Translations under genes and position numbers: made by a program
The notes under the pieces: generated by a model
What the model was told of the DNA's origin: nothing
The model's input: the letters and a program-made list of their open reading frames with translations, nothing else
Database searches by the model: none
Source: Coriaria nepalensis
Lineage: Eukaryota; Streptophyta; Magnoliopsida; Cucurbitales; Coriariaceae
Reading direction: 5' to 3'
DNA length: 64,000 bases
NCBI GenBank assembly: GCA_027186245.1
Contig: CP114499.1
Span: 749,001-813,000, forward strand
Shown here: positions 34,200 to 46,210 of the stretch, piece after piece
Numbering within the stretch: the first letter of the stretch is position 1
Layout: each line of letters starts with the position of its first letter

Positions 34200-35010
34200 T
34201 TCTAATTTGAGAAATGTTGTATATAGGGTAAGGCCTCGTTGATCCATACAAACTCCGGCCCATATTAATATTAGGACCTTCAGCCCATCCTTCCCATGAT
34301 AACTTAGGCCCATCTTCTCTCTCTCTCTCTCTCTTTGGGTTCCTTCTCTGAATAACTAGAGAAGCGATAAACTAGCTGGTTCATATTTACAGATGCAGCC
34401 ATCGATGCTTGTTGGAAATGAATTAAGGATTTAAAACTTTGAATGAATTTATTTCTAGTGTAGTTCCAGTCATCAAACGAACCTTATTTTTATAAGATGA
34501 ATAAAAATACCGTTTCCACTTCTTGTATGAAGTTGATTTTTAAGGGGCCTGACCATGACCTTCTTCTTGTCATGCATGGTCTTTTACCATGCACGTAGGA
34601 ATGATCAGGAAAAGACTGATGAAGACCAAAACCATTTTGCAGCATCAGCAACAATTTCAGGAAGCTCCATGGCAGTCACATCATTTAGAGCAGGGAGAAT
34701 GTTTGCAACCAAAAACCACATACCAATAAAAACAACGGTGCTCATTATCTACATTTTACAATATACCTGAATTGGGAATTACCGCTATAGCTGAAAAAGA
34801 AATCAGTTCTCCATGGGAACGATTTCCATAGCTATATATAATTAGTGAAAAAAAAAAAACATATAATATTATCGTCTCTAGAGTGATCTCTATCAAAACA
34901 GAGAAAAAGAAAAAGAAAAAGAGTTTTTAATGACTCGAACATCTATTAGTATGATCTTTATCATGATGTTTGCATTCCCCTACACTATTTTATTGTGGCG
35001 TTTCTACATA
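34200..35010. other. Spacer
   Basis: Contains GGCCCA words near 34257-34310 and a CT tract at about 34317-34334, like a promoter, but no following gene. A 46-codon minus-strand frame at 34605-34745 has a membrane-helix-like composition (see findings). Confidence 0.4.
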
Positions 35011-35019
35011 GGTACAATG

Positions 35020-35310
35020 ATGTGTGGTGCCAGCTAGCTGTTTCTTTAGATCATAGATACGAGGTCCATCCTGTTGAGCAAAGAGTTCTTTTAATTCATC
35101 CCATAGCTGTTGAGCATTGCTAATGTAGGAAATGATGGATTGCTAAGAGTTCTAAGTTCACATAATTTTGTATCCAAGAAACAACCATATCTTTACACCT
35201 CTCCCAAGCTTCAATAAAAATATCTTCTTTATCAAAACTTGCAGAGTGAGTGGAAGATGTTTGGTTTAAGAATTTTTCCATTGATAAAAACCAGTTTATT
35301 CTTAACATGT
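35020..35310 (-). pseudogene. Ty1/copia gag fragment
   Basis: The minus strand reads FDKEDIFIEAWERCKDMVVSWI, then after a frame change and stop SIISYISNAQQLWDELKELF and DGPRIYDLK. This is the helical core of copia gag (UBN2-type). Stops and a frameshift break it. No LTRs, protease or polymerase are seen nearby, so it is an isolated relic. Confidence 0.75.
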
Positions 35311-35904
35311 AATATTTTTTTCATTGTTCTTGATCATACTTCATAATTATCTTTGGTCAAGAGGTTAGAGACTAATACGTTATCTCATAATCTAGTTTAC
35401 AGGGATTAGTTGGTAAATAAATTTGAATCAACAACATTATTTTACTGAGTTTTAGATTTCTCTACAGATGGATTTGGGGTAGATTTTGCTGCTTCTTCAG
35501 CCAGTTATGGTTATGATACCCGTTACAAAGGGTACGAAACCTAGAAATATGGTACATTGTTCTTGAGTCAGAAATGGAGAAGGAAGAGTATATTGAAAGT
35601 TGAAAATAAATGTTGAATGATTTAGTCTATTACTGCTAAACATTTTAAGCATTATCTAACAACCAAATTTACATTTTCACCCACTCAAACTTCGTTCTTA
35701 TGATTTTACATTATGACGAGTAAACTTTATTCATCACAGAACCCGCTTTAGAAAACAAATCCAAACAATATATTTTATCACATACTGGTACTAGGTTGTA
35801 ACTACCATACAGAGATAGAAACAGCGGCAATTAATCACTGCTATTGGAGAAAGGCCGTGATAGTTTCGTCAACATTCAGACAGGACGGGTTTAGAAGAGA
35901 GCAT

Positions 35905-37562
35905 TCAGGCAGTGGCCGCCTTGTCGAAAGGTGTTGCTTCGGAGCTAGAAGACAAATTGGAACGCTTTGCTTCATAGTCTTTCACAGCCGCCTTGATTGC
36001 ATCCTCGGCAAGCATGCTGCAGTGCAGCTTAACAGGTGGGAGAGAGAGATGTTTTGCAATTTCCCTGTACAGAATAAAAAGAGTATAGAAATCTCGATTA
36101 GAATCTAGCAAATCTCGATTAATATGTTTAGAAATCATGTAATGTATGCAATCATGAAAATGGAAGATGAATACGCAGAGGGAGCTGAATTACTGCAATC
36201 ACTAGAACCCATACATATTCTCTACTCATGTTGATAGATTTGTATTTGGATAATGTCTGTAATAACATTATTTTCCTAGCACAACAGTTTCAATTCTCAA
36301 TAAAACTAAGTTTGTGCTCATTATAATCTTATATCAGCATGGCTTCATATAGGAAACAAACAAGTTGAATACAAGGTTTTAAGGTTCCAAAATTAACTGC
36401 ATATGAAAGTAAAACTAACAGGCTACCCAGAAAGTTAAAAAAGAAGTATAACCCGAATTTCATAATTCAGGCTTCCACTTAAGCCGCTTTGATCAATTCC
36501 AAGACTTGAACATTAAGAAGTTCGTTTATGTTTAAAGATTGGTAGCCTTGCGTCATAAAGTAGGTGACGAAGCCAGCACAGTATGGAATAATAAAGAGCA
36601 TGAACATGAAGAATAGTAATGAACATAACAGTCAAATCAATTTACATAATCAAAGGGGAGTTGCTTACGAGTTTCTAATGGATAATATTTCCTCTGTTGG
36701 CTTCCCTTTCACCATTTCTGTAGCTGAAAGACAAGAAAACCACTAAAGCGAATTAGAAAAATAGATCACCTTAAAACTAGTAAAGAAGTAATCGGAATAG
36801 TTCACATGAAATAAGGCCCCTAAATAATGCTTGACGAATCACTTGAAGCAAAAAGAATTTTTCATTTGAAAGAATCCGTAGTTAGGTTTATGAGACTATA
36901 ACCATTTGACCAACTTCATTTCCTTTTATTTCAAGTAATGACTTCCCTTTCAAGCAGAGCCTGTTCCTCAAAAATATTATTAACAATCTGGTTATTTTTA
37001 TAGAAACGACTACTTAATTGCAAGTTCGCAAATCAATTTAAATCACAACCTTCATTGAACATGTAATCATTTTTCCCAAAAAAAAAAAAAATGAAGATGT
37101 AATCAATTCAAGAGATTATGTCAAGAATCGTATGAGACTGAAAAGAAATTGCATAAACCAGTTAATAACATAAACTATGTTCTTATGATCCAGGGTGCAA
37201 CATCCAACAAATTTTATCCGAAACCAAACAAGAAGAGGAAATAGAAAGACAAACTAACCTAGCGATGAAGAAGCAATAGCCGATCCACAGCCAAACGTCT
37301 TGAAGCAAGCATCGACGACTTTGCCAGTCTTCTCATCGACCTTAATCTGAAGCTTCATCACATCGCCACAAGCTGGAGCACCAACGAGACCTGTTCCCAC
37401 CGTCGGATCATTCTTGTCGAACGATCCAACGTTTCGGGGATTGTTATAGTGATCGATGACTCTCTCATGGTATAAGCGTGGGAAGATCTGAACCTGAACG
37501 GCCGGCGAGGACGCCTCCGGTGCAGATAACCCTAGAAACCTCTTCGCAGCGAACCTGAGCAT
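35905..37562 (-). CDS. ISU1: Mitochondrial iron-sulfur cluster scaffold ISU1
   Basis: Scaffold on which [2Fe-2S] clusters are built from cysteine-derived sulfur in mitochondria. Three exons, 37562-37259, 36723-36669 and 36064-35905, encode 172 residues. Residues 1-30 form a basic presequence ending LYHERVIDHYNNPRN. The three cluster cysteines are present: Cys65 in GAPACGD (with Asp67), Cys92 in FGCGSA and Cys135 in KLHCSMLAEDA. The chaperone-binding LPPVK motif is at 128-132. Length and intron phases agree with plant ISU genes. The C-terminal tail is Ser-rich and variable in the family. The start is the first ATG before MLRFAAKRF. Upstream (37690-37800) are GGGCTT and several GGCCCAGG words. 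Confidence 0.96.
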
Positions 37563-37689
37563 CGTTTTCCCTTTCACTCGGATTATTTGTTGTGGCGGTT
37601 TGTTTGTAGATGGCTATGACGATGGAAGATGGTTCTCAGATACTGCCACGTGCCCAAGCCCCTCCCAGAATGTCGGATTACGTTGCTTG

Positions 37690-37800
37690 GAGAGCTCAGC
37701 TGTTAATGGGCTTCTAGTTCTTCCGGTTTATCTTTTCCAGAATGGACCATGGTGCTATCCGGCCCAGGACCAGGCCAAGGCCCAGGCCCAGTATGGGTGA
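37690..37800 (-). promoter_or_regulatory. ISU1 promoter candidate with GGCCCA words
   Basis: ATGGGCTTC near 37707 and a run of GGCCCAGGACCAGGCCAAGG type words at about 37758-37790, 130-230 bp upstream of the ISU1 ATG. They match the site II type seen in other organelle-protein genes of the window. Confidence 0.45.
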
Positions 37801-37994
37801 GTAAGTTCTTGATCCGATTATCTTAGGAGGAATTAAATAGATTAAGATATAAAAATGAGGGAATGTAATTATAATTTTAACAGCGACTGATTTCATTCCT
37901 ATCGAACCAATCGTCCCTAAAGAATAAAAAGAGCAATCCTTCCGACAGCCTCTGACTATAAGAACCAAGCGTCCCTGTATCTGGCTGATAGCAT

Positions 37995-38682
37995 CTGAGT
38001 AGAAGAAGGATACATGGAGTGAGGAAGAGGATAGAGTGCTAATACAAGCTCATGCAGAAATAGGAAACAAATGGGCAGAGATCGCTAAAAAGTACCAGGA
38101 AGAACAGAAATTGGAATGCAATGAAGAGAAGGCAGTATTCAAAGCGGAAATGCCGATCGAAACACCCGGGAACTTCTCTTCTTCAGGATTACATCAAGAG
38201 CTTGAACTTGGATCTAAGCAAGACCAGTTATCAGAGGAAAAACTCCACTAATTCTTCGACTACTACAACGACGTCTACAGCAAATAACAACACTGATATG
38301 AAAAGGCCGGAAATTTGTCTGGATCAAGTCCGGTCGATTCCGAATTTTGATTTCAACGAGGATCCGGATGACTTTATTTTTTACGATAATTATATGGTTT
38401 CAAGATAGGTATTGTGAGATTGATTCTCTGATTGATGATATTCCTGGTGCTCTAGATTCTACGATTAACGCCGATGAAAATGATCATAAGCATGATGATG
38501 AAGAGAAGATGATGATGTATTGGGATAGATCAGACGGTGGTAAGAACAGCGGAGACAAGTTTGAGATAGAAATGGGTGATCCAATCTGCATGGAGTTTGA
38601 AGCAAAGAAGGAATTTGATTTAGTGAAGATTACTCAAATAAAGTACAAAAGAAGAAAAAAAAATCAGTTGATTAGCATCTAA
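37995..38682 (+). pseudogene. MYB98/MYB119-group MYB pseudogene, 5'-truncated
   Basis: The sequence begins in the R3 repeat: KKDTWSEEEDRVLIQAH and EIGNKWAEIAKK. Where PGRTENSIKNHWNATKRRQ is expected, codons for PGRTE and WNAMKRRQ are found in other frames, with about 18 bases lost between them. The later frame continues as YSKRKCRSK and LLQDYIKSLNLD, and ends after a stop near 38406. A third frame then gives EIDSLIDDIPGALD to about 38682. R2 and the N-terminus are missing. MYB98-group genes act in female gametophyte or endosperm development, so this was once such a gene. Three frame breaks show it is dead. Confidence 0.8.
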
Positions 38683-39217
38683 GTTGAGTCATCATCTAGA
38701 AGTTTCTATGCTTCTAAGATGTAGGCTGATACTTTTTCCTTTTTCAAAGGGTTTATGCTTTTCGTTTTTTTTTCTTTTGCATTCATTGGTTATAAGAGCA
38801 TAAAAAACAATTCAGCCCCCGCTTTGTTAGAAACAAACGAAATGATGGGATCATGTAAGAACAAATTCATTCTATGTGGATCCATCATTTTTCTCTTATA
38901 CATTCTCGTGCATTCAAGAGTTCGGGTGGCTCATTTGCAAACATGCTACTGCAAATTTAGACAGTATAATTCGACTCAATCAAGAAACTTTGTTTCCGCA
39001 TTGGAACGGACTTTTTTTAGCAATCTGAAGTTTCGGAGACGTAAACTAGAGTTTGAAACGCTCCCCCAACTGCAGTCCAAATTATATCGCCTAAGAACTC
39101 TTAATTTATTCAAATACATTTTTAAGTGTCAAAAAGTTATTTCACCTCCTATGTAACATGATACAGAGATCGTCTAGCAGCAGAAACTTGCCTTGTCAAA
39201 ATTTTTTAAAGAGAACC

Positions 39218-42200
39218 TTAAGCTGTCTTTGGCTTAGACTTGATTCGCTTCACCCTAGAATACAAGAAGACTCCGGCAAGAGCCACTCCAGTACCTGCAT
39301 CGAACAAATGCAAAGAGCAATAATCCTCAATAGGCGAGAATTGGTTGCTGTGGTAGAATTTTAACAGCAACAAGAATAATGATAAGCATTTCCTTAGACA
39401 AAAACACCATTTTTCTCCTTGTTTCAATTGGTAAATCTCGATCATGTTTGACTTACAAATGCAAGCTCTTCCCCGCTGAATTGGATATAATCATATAATA
39501 GATGATGATAAGTTGAAGATCATATATGAGTAATTATGCAGAGTATTTAAAGACTTGTTATCTTACCAAGGGAGTTGATAGGTGAAACAGGTGTTTTGAA
39601 GAAGATAACGGAACTGACGATGACCACCACCCGTTTCACACAATTACCAACGGAGTGGGTAACAGGTGAGACTCTCTGCAGAATCATATAAGAGACCTGC
39701 ATAGCCAGGAAGACAAAGCTAATTATAGCCACATGGACTTCAAAAGAGAGCTGATAGTAATTCAAATTAGAGCTAAATCTGAAGAGCTGGTAAATTATAT
39801 ATTAGTTAAGCAGGAATTGAAGATCCCAATTAAAATATTTGATATATGGACTTTGAAAAAAAAAGTGAAAAAGCAGAATGGAAGAAGAAACCTGACCTGT
39901 TGATAGGCATGGAAGCAGAGTGCCGCAAGAAGAGATCTAGTATATAGTTGTTTAACATTCAGTCCCTGGCAAGGTCACAGATGAATTGCAGGAATAAGGT
40001 TTGGATATGCCAGATTATTTTGGATGCGTAGATCTTAGGCCATTAAAAACACTCACAGCAGCTTGCAGGTAGGTGGGAGTAAAATTAACACCTTCCATGA
40101 AGATAGACCCGGGTGCTAACAATACAAAGGACATTAATGTTATGATTGAGAAGAGAGTAATGTTGTCCATCTTTTCCTGTTTAAGACAAATCGCTGGTAT
40201 ATTATAATTCAACACAGGGAAATAGGATGGAGTAATACATTGAGCAAAATGATCTGAAACCAGTTTTAGGGCGCACCAAAATTCCAAGCCTAACCTTGGT
40301 GGCAAGACAAGATTAAGAATGCATATATGCAGAAATCTGATTACCTCTTTATTCACCATGACCTTTTTGCTAAGGACATTACGGGACTGATTTGACACAT
40401 TCGATGCCATGGCACTCCAAAATCCGGCCCTTTTTACAAACAAATATCTTGAACATGTTAGCTACGAGAAAAATAAATGCTTGAGCATATCTAATTCTTT
40501 TAAGCACTTATTTTCTTACTAAAATGAAACTTTACTCAATTTTATTGGTAAGAATACATTAGTATGGAGTGCAGGGACACAAGTCTTACCAATTAAATGA
40601 AGCTTCAGTGGCTGACGCCAATGCCACCCCACCAACAATTGGTAGTAGGGAACCAACTACCCATGGAGTTGGAAACTGTACGAGCGCAAAGAAAATAATT
40701 AGAAATGTAAAATCTAACAAAAGAACATGAATTCAATACTCAAACTGTTCAGCTATAATCTAATAGTCTGTAACTGTGTTGGCAATTACAGATATCTTCA
40801 ACCAAAAGAAATATTTTTCACAAAATTTCAGAACAGAACGGTTGCTGTTAATCTGTTGTTGCTGACATCTCACACTTTTGTAAATCGATCAAATTAGCAA
40901 TCATCATGCACAACAACAACATGGCACAAATAAGCAACGTGAGGCAGAAGAGGAAGGAAAGTTCACACCTCTCCAAGAAACATAGCAGATAGGAGGACTG
41001 AAAAGAAAGGCTCTGAAGCTTTTATCGTGTGAGTAAATGATACAGCCACTTTTCCAAGACTCATGTTTGTGAAAAGGTTCCCTAAAGTATGAACAACTGC
41101 CAGTGGTACTATTGCTGCAAGCTGCTCCAAGAAAGGAAAAAAGAAATTAACGAAAATCAAAATCAATGACCTAGCCACAACTCACTTAACACTTAATTAT
41201 CTAATTACAACGACACATACCTGTTTACCACTAACTTTCGGTCTTTTATAAAGACCAGAACCCCACATGAAAAGAACAAGCACAGAGCCAACGGCAAACT
41301 GAACTGTAGTGACTGTCACAGGGAACTGGTACACCTTCAAAACCTGTCAAGCGCCAAGAACAGCTACCCTTAGTAATACTACATCAGCTTCCTTCAAAAT
41401 CATTGCATTCCTTGACGTTGAAAACTTAAAGCTCTCAATAAAAAATGAAGTCAGTCTCAAATATTAAACTGCAGTTCTAGTATACCCAGCACATGATTAT
41501 TGGCCCAAACTTTCTGATCACTGCTTATAGTTAGATGAATATTTTATATGCCCAGGAGAATGAAGCGCCTTATATTACCAACTAGTAAGCTAGAAGAAAC
41601 GTTACCATCTCTCTTCCATGGACATAGTTTCTAATAAAGCAAACAGATCCTTAATTATGAAAGAGCTGCATGTAAGACCGTCATAAATACTCTAAGCAGT
41701 GTCACTCTCAAGCTTCATTTTGGACCAAAATAACAATAAAAACCACGCTAAATTACAACTTTGCAAATTCATGATCGAACTAAAATGATCAGATATAATA
41801 TGAGATCGATTTCTCAGGCCAATGAAATTAAAATAAAAAAATAATACAGAAGAAGAACCTGCTTGTTGTAGATATTGAAGTAGATGTTGAAGAGGTACCA
41901 TAAGCCAAACAACGCCCCAAGCTCCAACGTCTTAAACAAGCTACTTGACTGGCTACTCTCCTCTGCGTCCTCCGGCACAGCGGTGGCTCTGACCTCAAAC
42001 CGACTAGATCCCGAATCAGAACTGAGCAAGGACACACCGTTCCATGGCCTGATTCTCGAAGAAGCGAACGGAGAAGAAGACAAAGACCGCGATCGGCGAG
42101 GCAAAGACGAAGAGTGAGAGACATTACCGGAACTCCCTAGATCGTTAAGATTCGCCGAGGAAGAACGCGTGGAGCTGAACACAGCAATGCGAGCTGAATT

Positions 42201-42263
42201 CGAAGGCCTTTGAGCCTTGAGAAGTGGCAGCGAAGGCGAGAATGTACAGGCTGAGCTCTGCAT
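39218..42263 (-). CDS. PPT1: Plastid phosphoenolpyruvate/phosphate translocator PPT1
   Basis: Inner-envelope antiporter that imports PEP into plastids in exchange for phosphate and so feeds the shikimate pathway. Nine exons: 42263-41859, 41343-41221, 41121-40969, 40675-40590, 40429-40345, 40176-40057, 39965-39897, 39696-39567, 39294-39218. They give 415 residues with all phases in agreement. Residues 1-100 are a Ser-rich transit peptide beginning MQSSA, as in Arabidopsis PPT1/CUE1. About ten hydrophobic helices follow from [16 protein letters not shown]. Substrate-site residues of the triose-phosphate translocator family are present: Lys in HTIKASEPF, and Lys-Arg in GNCVKRVVV. The C-terminus [13 protein letters not shown] matches the family. 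The open frame extends upstream to 42440, but the family start argues for 42263. GEFPTPWV replaces the usual GEKPTPWV at an exon junction. Confidence 0.96.
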
Positions 42264-42459
42264 TTTGGCGATGGTGAAGTGAGATCTGAGAGGAGGAGGG
42301 AGAGACGGAGAGCCTAGTAGAGTCCGCTGAGGTGCGAGGTTTGGTACACCAGTTGGCGTTGCAGCAAATAGTCGATGGTTTAAAAAACGAAATTTAAAAA
42401 AAATAAATAAATAAAAAATTGAATGTATATATATACACATAAATATAGGGCATGTTTAA

Positions 42460-44660
42460 AATTATCGACGTGCAAGGTTGAAAAAAATAATAAAATAATA
42501 TAATAATAAATAATAATAATAATAATAAAATTAAGTTTTATCATTTGGAATTTTATTTTTTATTTTTTGGATAAATAATTTCATGAAATAATTCCTTTTT
42601 TAGCAAAGTTTGTATGAGGATTTAATAAAAAAATCTTTAAATTTATTCAATAAATTAATTATTTATAGAATATATTTGCATATGAATAATTTCAATGGCT
42701 AATTTAGTAAATTGATTAAAATTAAAAAAAAAAAAACTTTAGATAAATATATGAGTCGGTAACATTCACATCATCTATTTTTTTATGAGTATAGATAATT
42801 GTTAACTCATCTTATTTTATTTAAAATTTTCTAACTTTAATTCATATATTATTTCCCATAAAATTAAACGGTTAAATATTTTATTTTGTAGATAAATTAT
42901 AATAATATTTATATTTTGCAATATAATCAAAATAAAAAATAAATAAAATAAAAGAAGGAGGAGGATGAATACTACCTATAAATAAATTATAGTATAAATT
43001 GAAATTGTTAGCCATAAATGTTTAGGGTTTGTTTGGTTGAGATAATTAAGTAGAGGGCAATCAATGGATATTGAAGGATTAAAAGAATTGTTTGATTGGG
43101 TTGAATCTTAAAAGAATTGAAAGAATCTCATACTAACCAAACAACCTCTTAACAAACAAAACATCTCTCTTGTTTCGGTTCTTTCTCGGTTCTATCTCAA
43201 TTCTTCAATTGAAGGACTCATCTCCCTCAAATTCATCTAACCAAACGAGACCTTATGTACTATAGAAACTTTATTTTATACGCGATGTCAATATTTTCAT
43301 TAAAAGTTAAAATAGATTTTTGATAAAGTTACTTACTATTATATCCTTAAACAAATAGATATAAGTTAAATGATATATATAGTGTATAAAGAAGAAATGA
43401 TCATGTGTTTTTTAAATTTCACATGATAAGTTTATTTGATAAGATTGTCGACGAAAAATAATATTGATATATTGATATATGATTTATCTTATAATTTTTA
43501 ATCATATCAATCAGAGACCGTCGAATATAATCACGGGTGCTAACCCTATCCTTAAATAGACCTAACACCTTCACTTAGACATCACGTAGTATTTGAGAAA
43601 TAATTTAAATAGTAAATAAAATATATATTAATAATTTAATAGCACGAACCTAAGAATCTCTACTCTTCTTTATATTGCTCATCCTTTCTTATTGATCCCA
43701 CTTTCTTGCTAGGATGGGTTGAATTTCAATTACGGTTTTGTGAGTGGAGTAAAGCGTGAATTGACATTTTGGTTCTTTTCTACCAACCAGCCGATCAATT
43801 TGCACACCTAACTTTGGTTCATCAATTCAATTTCTCCCTTGTTTACAACTTTTGTCAATTTTTGTTTTTGTTTGTGCCTCATTCTCAATATAATTAAAAT
43901 ATCAAGTCATACAACTTTGGTTCAACGTTTGAAATTTAATTTTTTAAAGTTTGAGGACCGTCTTAAATCTATGAGAACTTTAGCTTATTACAATTATTGA
44001 TTTTGATGTAAAATTCATTTTACTCATAGTTTAACAAAAATATTACGGTACATATATATTACTGATAAAATAAATTATTATATTTGATTCTCACTATTAT
44101 ATATGTTAAAAATTTAATATAATTAAATATATTTTATTATAATTTAAATTATAATAAAATTAATAATTTAATATAATATTAATATCAAAATTTTGAATTC
44201 AAATCATAACTATTCCCTTTTAAGTATTTATATATGTTATATAATTATATTTGTACTTAATAACTTTAACAAATATATTATATTATATGTACAGAAACCA
44301 TATAATATTGGACCAAAACCCAATTCATTGAACCCAAAAGTTATTTGTTTTTTGGGCCTAACTGTCAAGAAAACGATTTTGTAAAGAAAGGAATGTCGTT
44401 TAGTTTATAAAATTAGACAATGAGCCTTTCGAAGCCAAAAACACTAATAATAATAATAATTATAATAATTATCAAATGTTTTAAAATCGAGTTCATGAAT
44501 TACATATGCAAAATAAAAGTATATTTTTATGGGTATTTATTTTTATTATTTATTTAAAATAAATAAATCATCTAACCCGTTAAATAATTAAAAATATTTT
44601 CAATCTAAACCGATATATTAAAATAAATTATAAATATAAATACACATAGAAATACATTTA
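42460..44660. other. AT-rich intergenic spacer
   Basis: No gene supported. Includes ATA/AAT microsatellites near 42490-42530, a TIR-type element at 43.0-43.25 kb and long A/T stretches. Confidence 0.55.
43024..43254. mobile_element. MITE-like element (AGGGTTTGTTTGGTT ends)
   Basis: The left end AGGGTTTGTTTGGTTGAGAT and the reverse complement of the right end AAGGTCTCGTTTGGTTAGAT align over about 20 bp. The interior is non-coding and partly self-complementary (AAAGAATTG..CAATTCTTC words). Ends of this type are common in plant hAT-like or other TIR MITEs. Target-site duplication is unclear. Confidence 0.55.
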
Positions 44661-46210
44661 TGTGTTACTTTACACATGCGATTTTACGGAATGAGATGTT
44701 ACGCAACGGTTGAAAACATAAAGAGGTTCGCTTACCCGATTCGCCACATTTCATGTTCATGCATGTCGCGCTATAAGATTGCCTTACTTTCTCTCACTCT
44801 CTCTATCTTCATCAACTTAACGTTGGAGTTAAAATCTCTCTCTCTCTCTCTCTCTTATATGTATATACATATATATATATATATATATATGTAAGTAGAG
44901 GCCAACTGAAGTATATTTGTAATGGACCATTTTGGTCAGAATCCTGTCTAGCTAGCTTGTACTCGTACAATTGTACAAAATATTAAGTAAGCTCTCTCCC
45001 ACTTCATGTCTTTTGCGTTTTCCCTTTACCTAACTAAGTCATTCAATATGCAAGGTAGTCTTCTCTGTCCCTCCCTCGCTCTCTCTACATATGTAGATCT
45101 TCTTCTATTTCTCCCTTATTCAACTCTTCTTCTTTTGTATAGATTTGATGTCCGAAATTTATGTATTTATCGAATATTATATCAGTTCGTGTTCTGATTA
45201 TCGAACCGATAATTATTATTATTAGTGAAGAGATTAAGAATAGATCATTAATTAGTTCATCTTTAAGAATGAGTGAGTAGACAAATATCTAATAAATAGT
45301 AGTTCATTTATATATGTTTGAGTGAAGATGAAGATGAAGAGACATCAAAATATCAATTTATATTATTTATTTTTTCTTTTAATTTTTACAGTGAGGAGCA
45401 GATTTGAGGGCAGGGGGGAATTAGCATGGAAGTTACTTACAGGTAATAATATTACTTTACTTTACTTTAATTTAATTGAATTTTAACCGCTTGCATGAGT
45501 TACGAAACGACACGTCGTCTAAAGATCACTGTCTTTCTTCTTCTCAAGTTCCTTTTTCAAGGTTTTGGAAAAAAAAAAAGGGTCATTAACCAGACTTTTT
45601 CTTTTGAACAAGCTTTTGATTTTACTTGTTTTTTTGGGCCAAAAACAAAAAAACAACACAATCTCTCTCTATCTCTCCTCTTACAAAGCAAAGAAGAAGG
45701 AAAGAAGCAAAGCATCTCCCTCCTCTTACACATACACCACCCCATTGTTATGCTTTCCCCTGTAAGTATCAAACTTTCCTTTGCTTAGAATTCAGCTGCT
45801 TCCTTTCCTCCTTTTTCCAATCTCTCCTCTTAAAATCTCATTTCCTCTGTGTTTCTCTTCCTCTAAAACACACACACATTAAACAATAGAATTACTCAAC
45901 TTCATCTTCATCTTAGATTTCTTTCCTTTTTAGTGAAATTTTCAGGCAAAACATATTTTTTTATGGGTTTTAAGAATTATTTCCCAACTGGGTTTTTCAT
46001 AAACTTTGTAAATATTTAAGAAACTTTACTTTTCTTCTTCCACAATGTACTGAAAAAAAAAAAAGGCAAAAGCTTGATGCCCTCTCTCTATGTTTTTCTC
46101 ATTTCAAACTTGTGTTTGGAGCTATCTTGACAACAAGTATCTCTTGGATTTTTTTTCTTCTAATGACCATATCGACAGGGTCTAAATCCAAGAATTCATG
46201 GCAACCGAAC
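44660..46210 (+). promoter_or_regulatory. Promoter, 5'UTR and leader intron region of the rolling-stone-like gene
   Basis: CT tracts (about 44837-44855) and CT-rich leader sequence near 45640-45760. A GTAAGT donor follows ATGCTTTCCCCT at 45750-45761 and a CGACAG acceptor occurs near 46180. If these are spliced together, the leader ATG opens a short frame that overlaps the main start out of frame. Transcript data would be needed to fix the leader. Confidence 0.4.

Noticed and set aside
33961..34263. Open frame encoding a Met-Asn repeat on the minus strand
   Set aside because: It is only the translation of the ATTCAT hexamer array; no gene context.
38755..39156. 133-codon plus-strand open frame downstream of the MYB relic
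   Set aside because: No recognisable domain, overlaps the 3' flank of PPT1 on the other strand, and composition looks like translated AT-rich spacer.
42264..42440. Upstream extension of the PPT1 frame
   Set aside because: The extra residues are unlike any transit peptide of the family, and the MQSSA start matches known PPT1 proteins.
46112..46210. Longer N-terminus for the rolling-stone-like protein
   Set aside because: The added codons read through a probable intron end (TTTTTTTTCTTCTAATG..CGACAG) and the family starts near YWxNWR.
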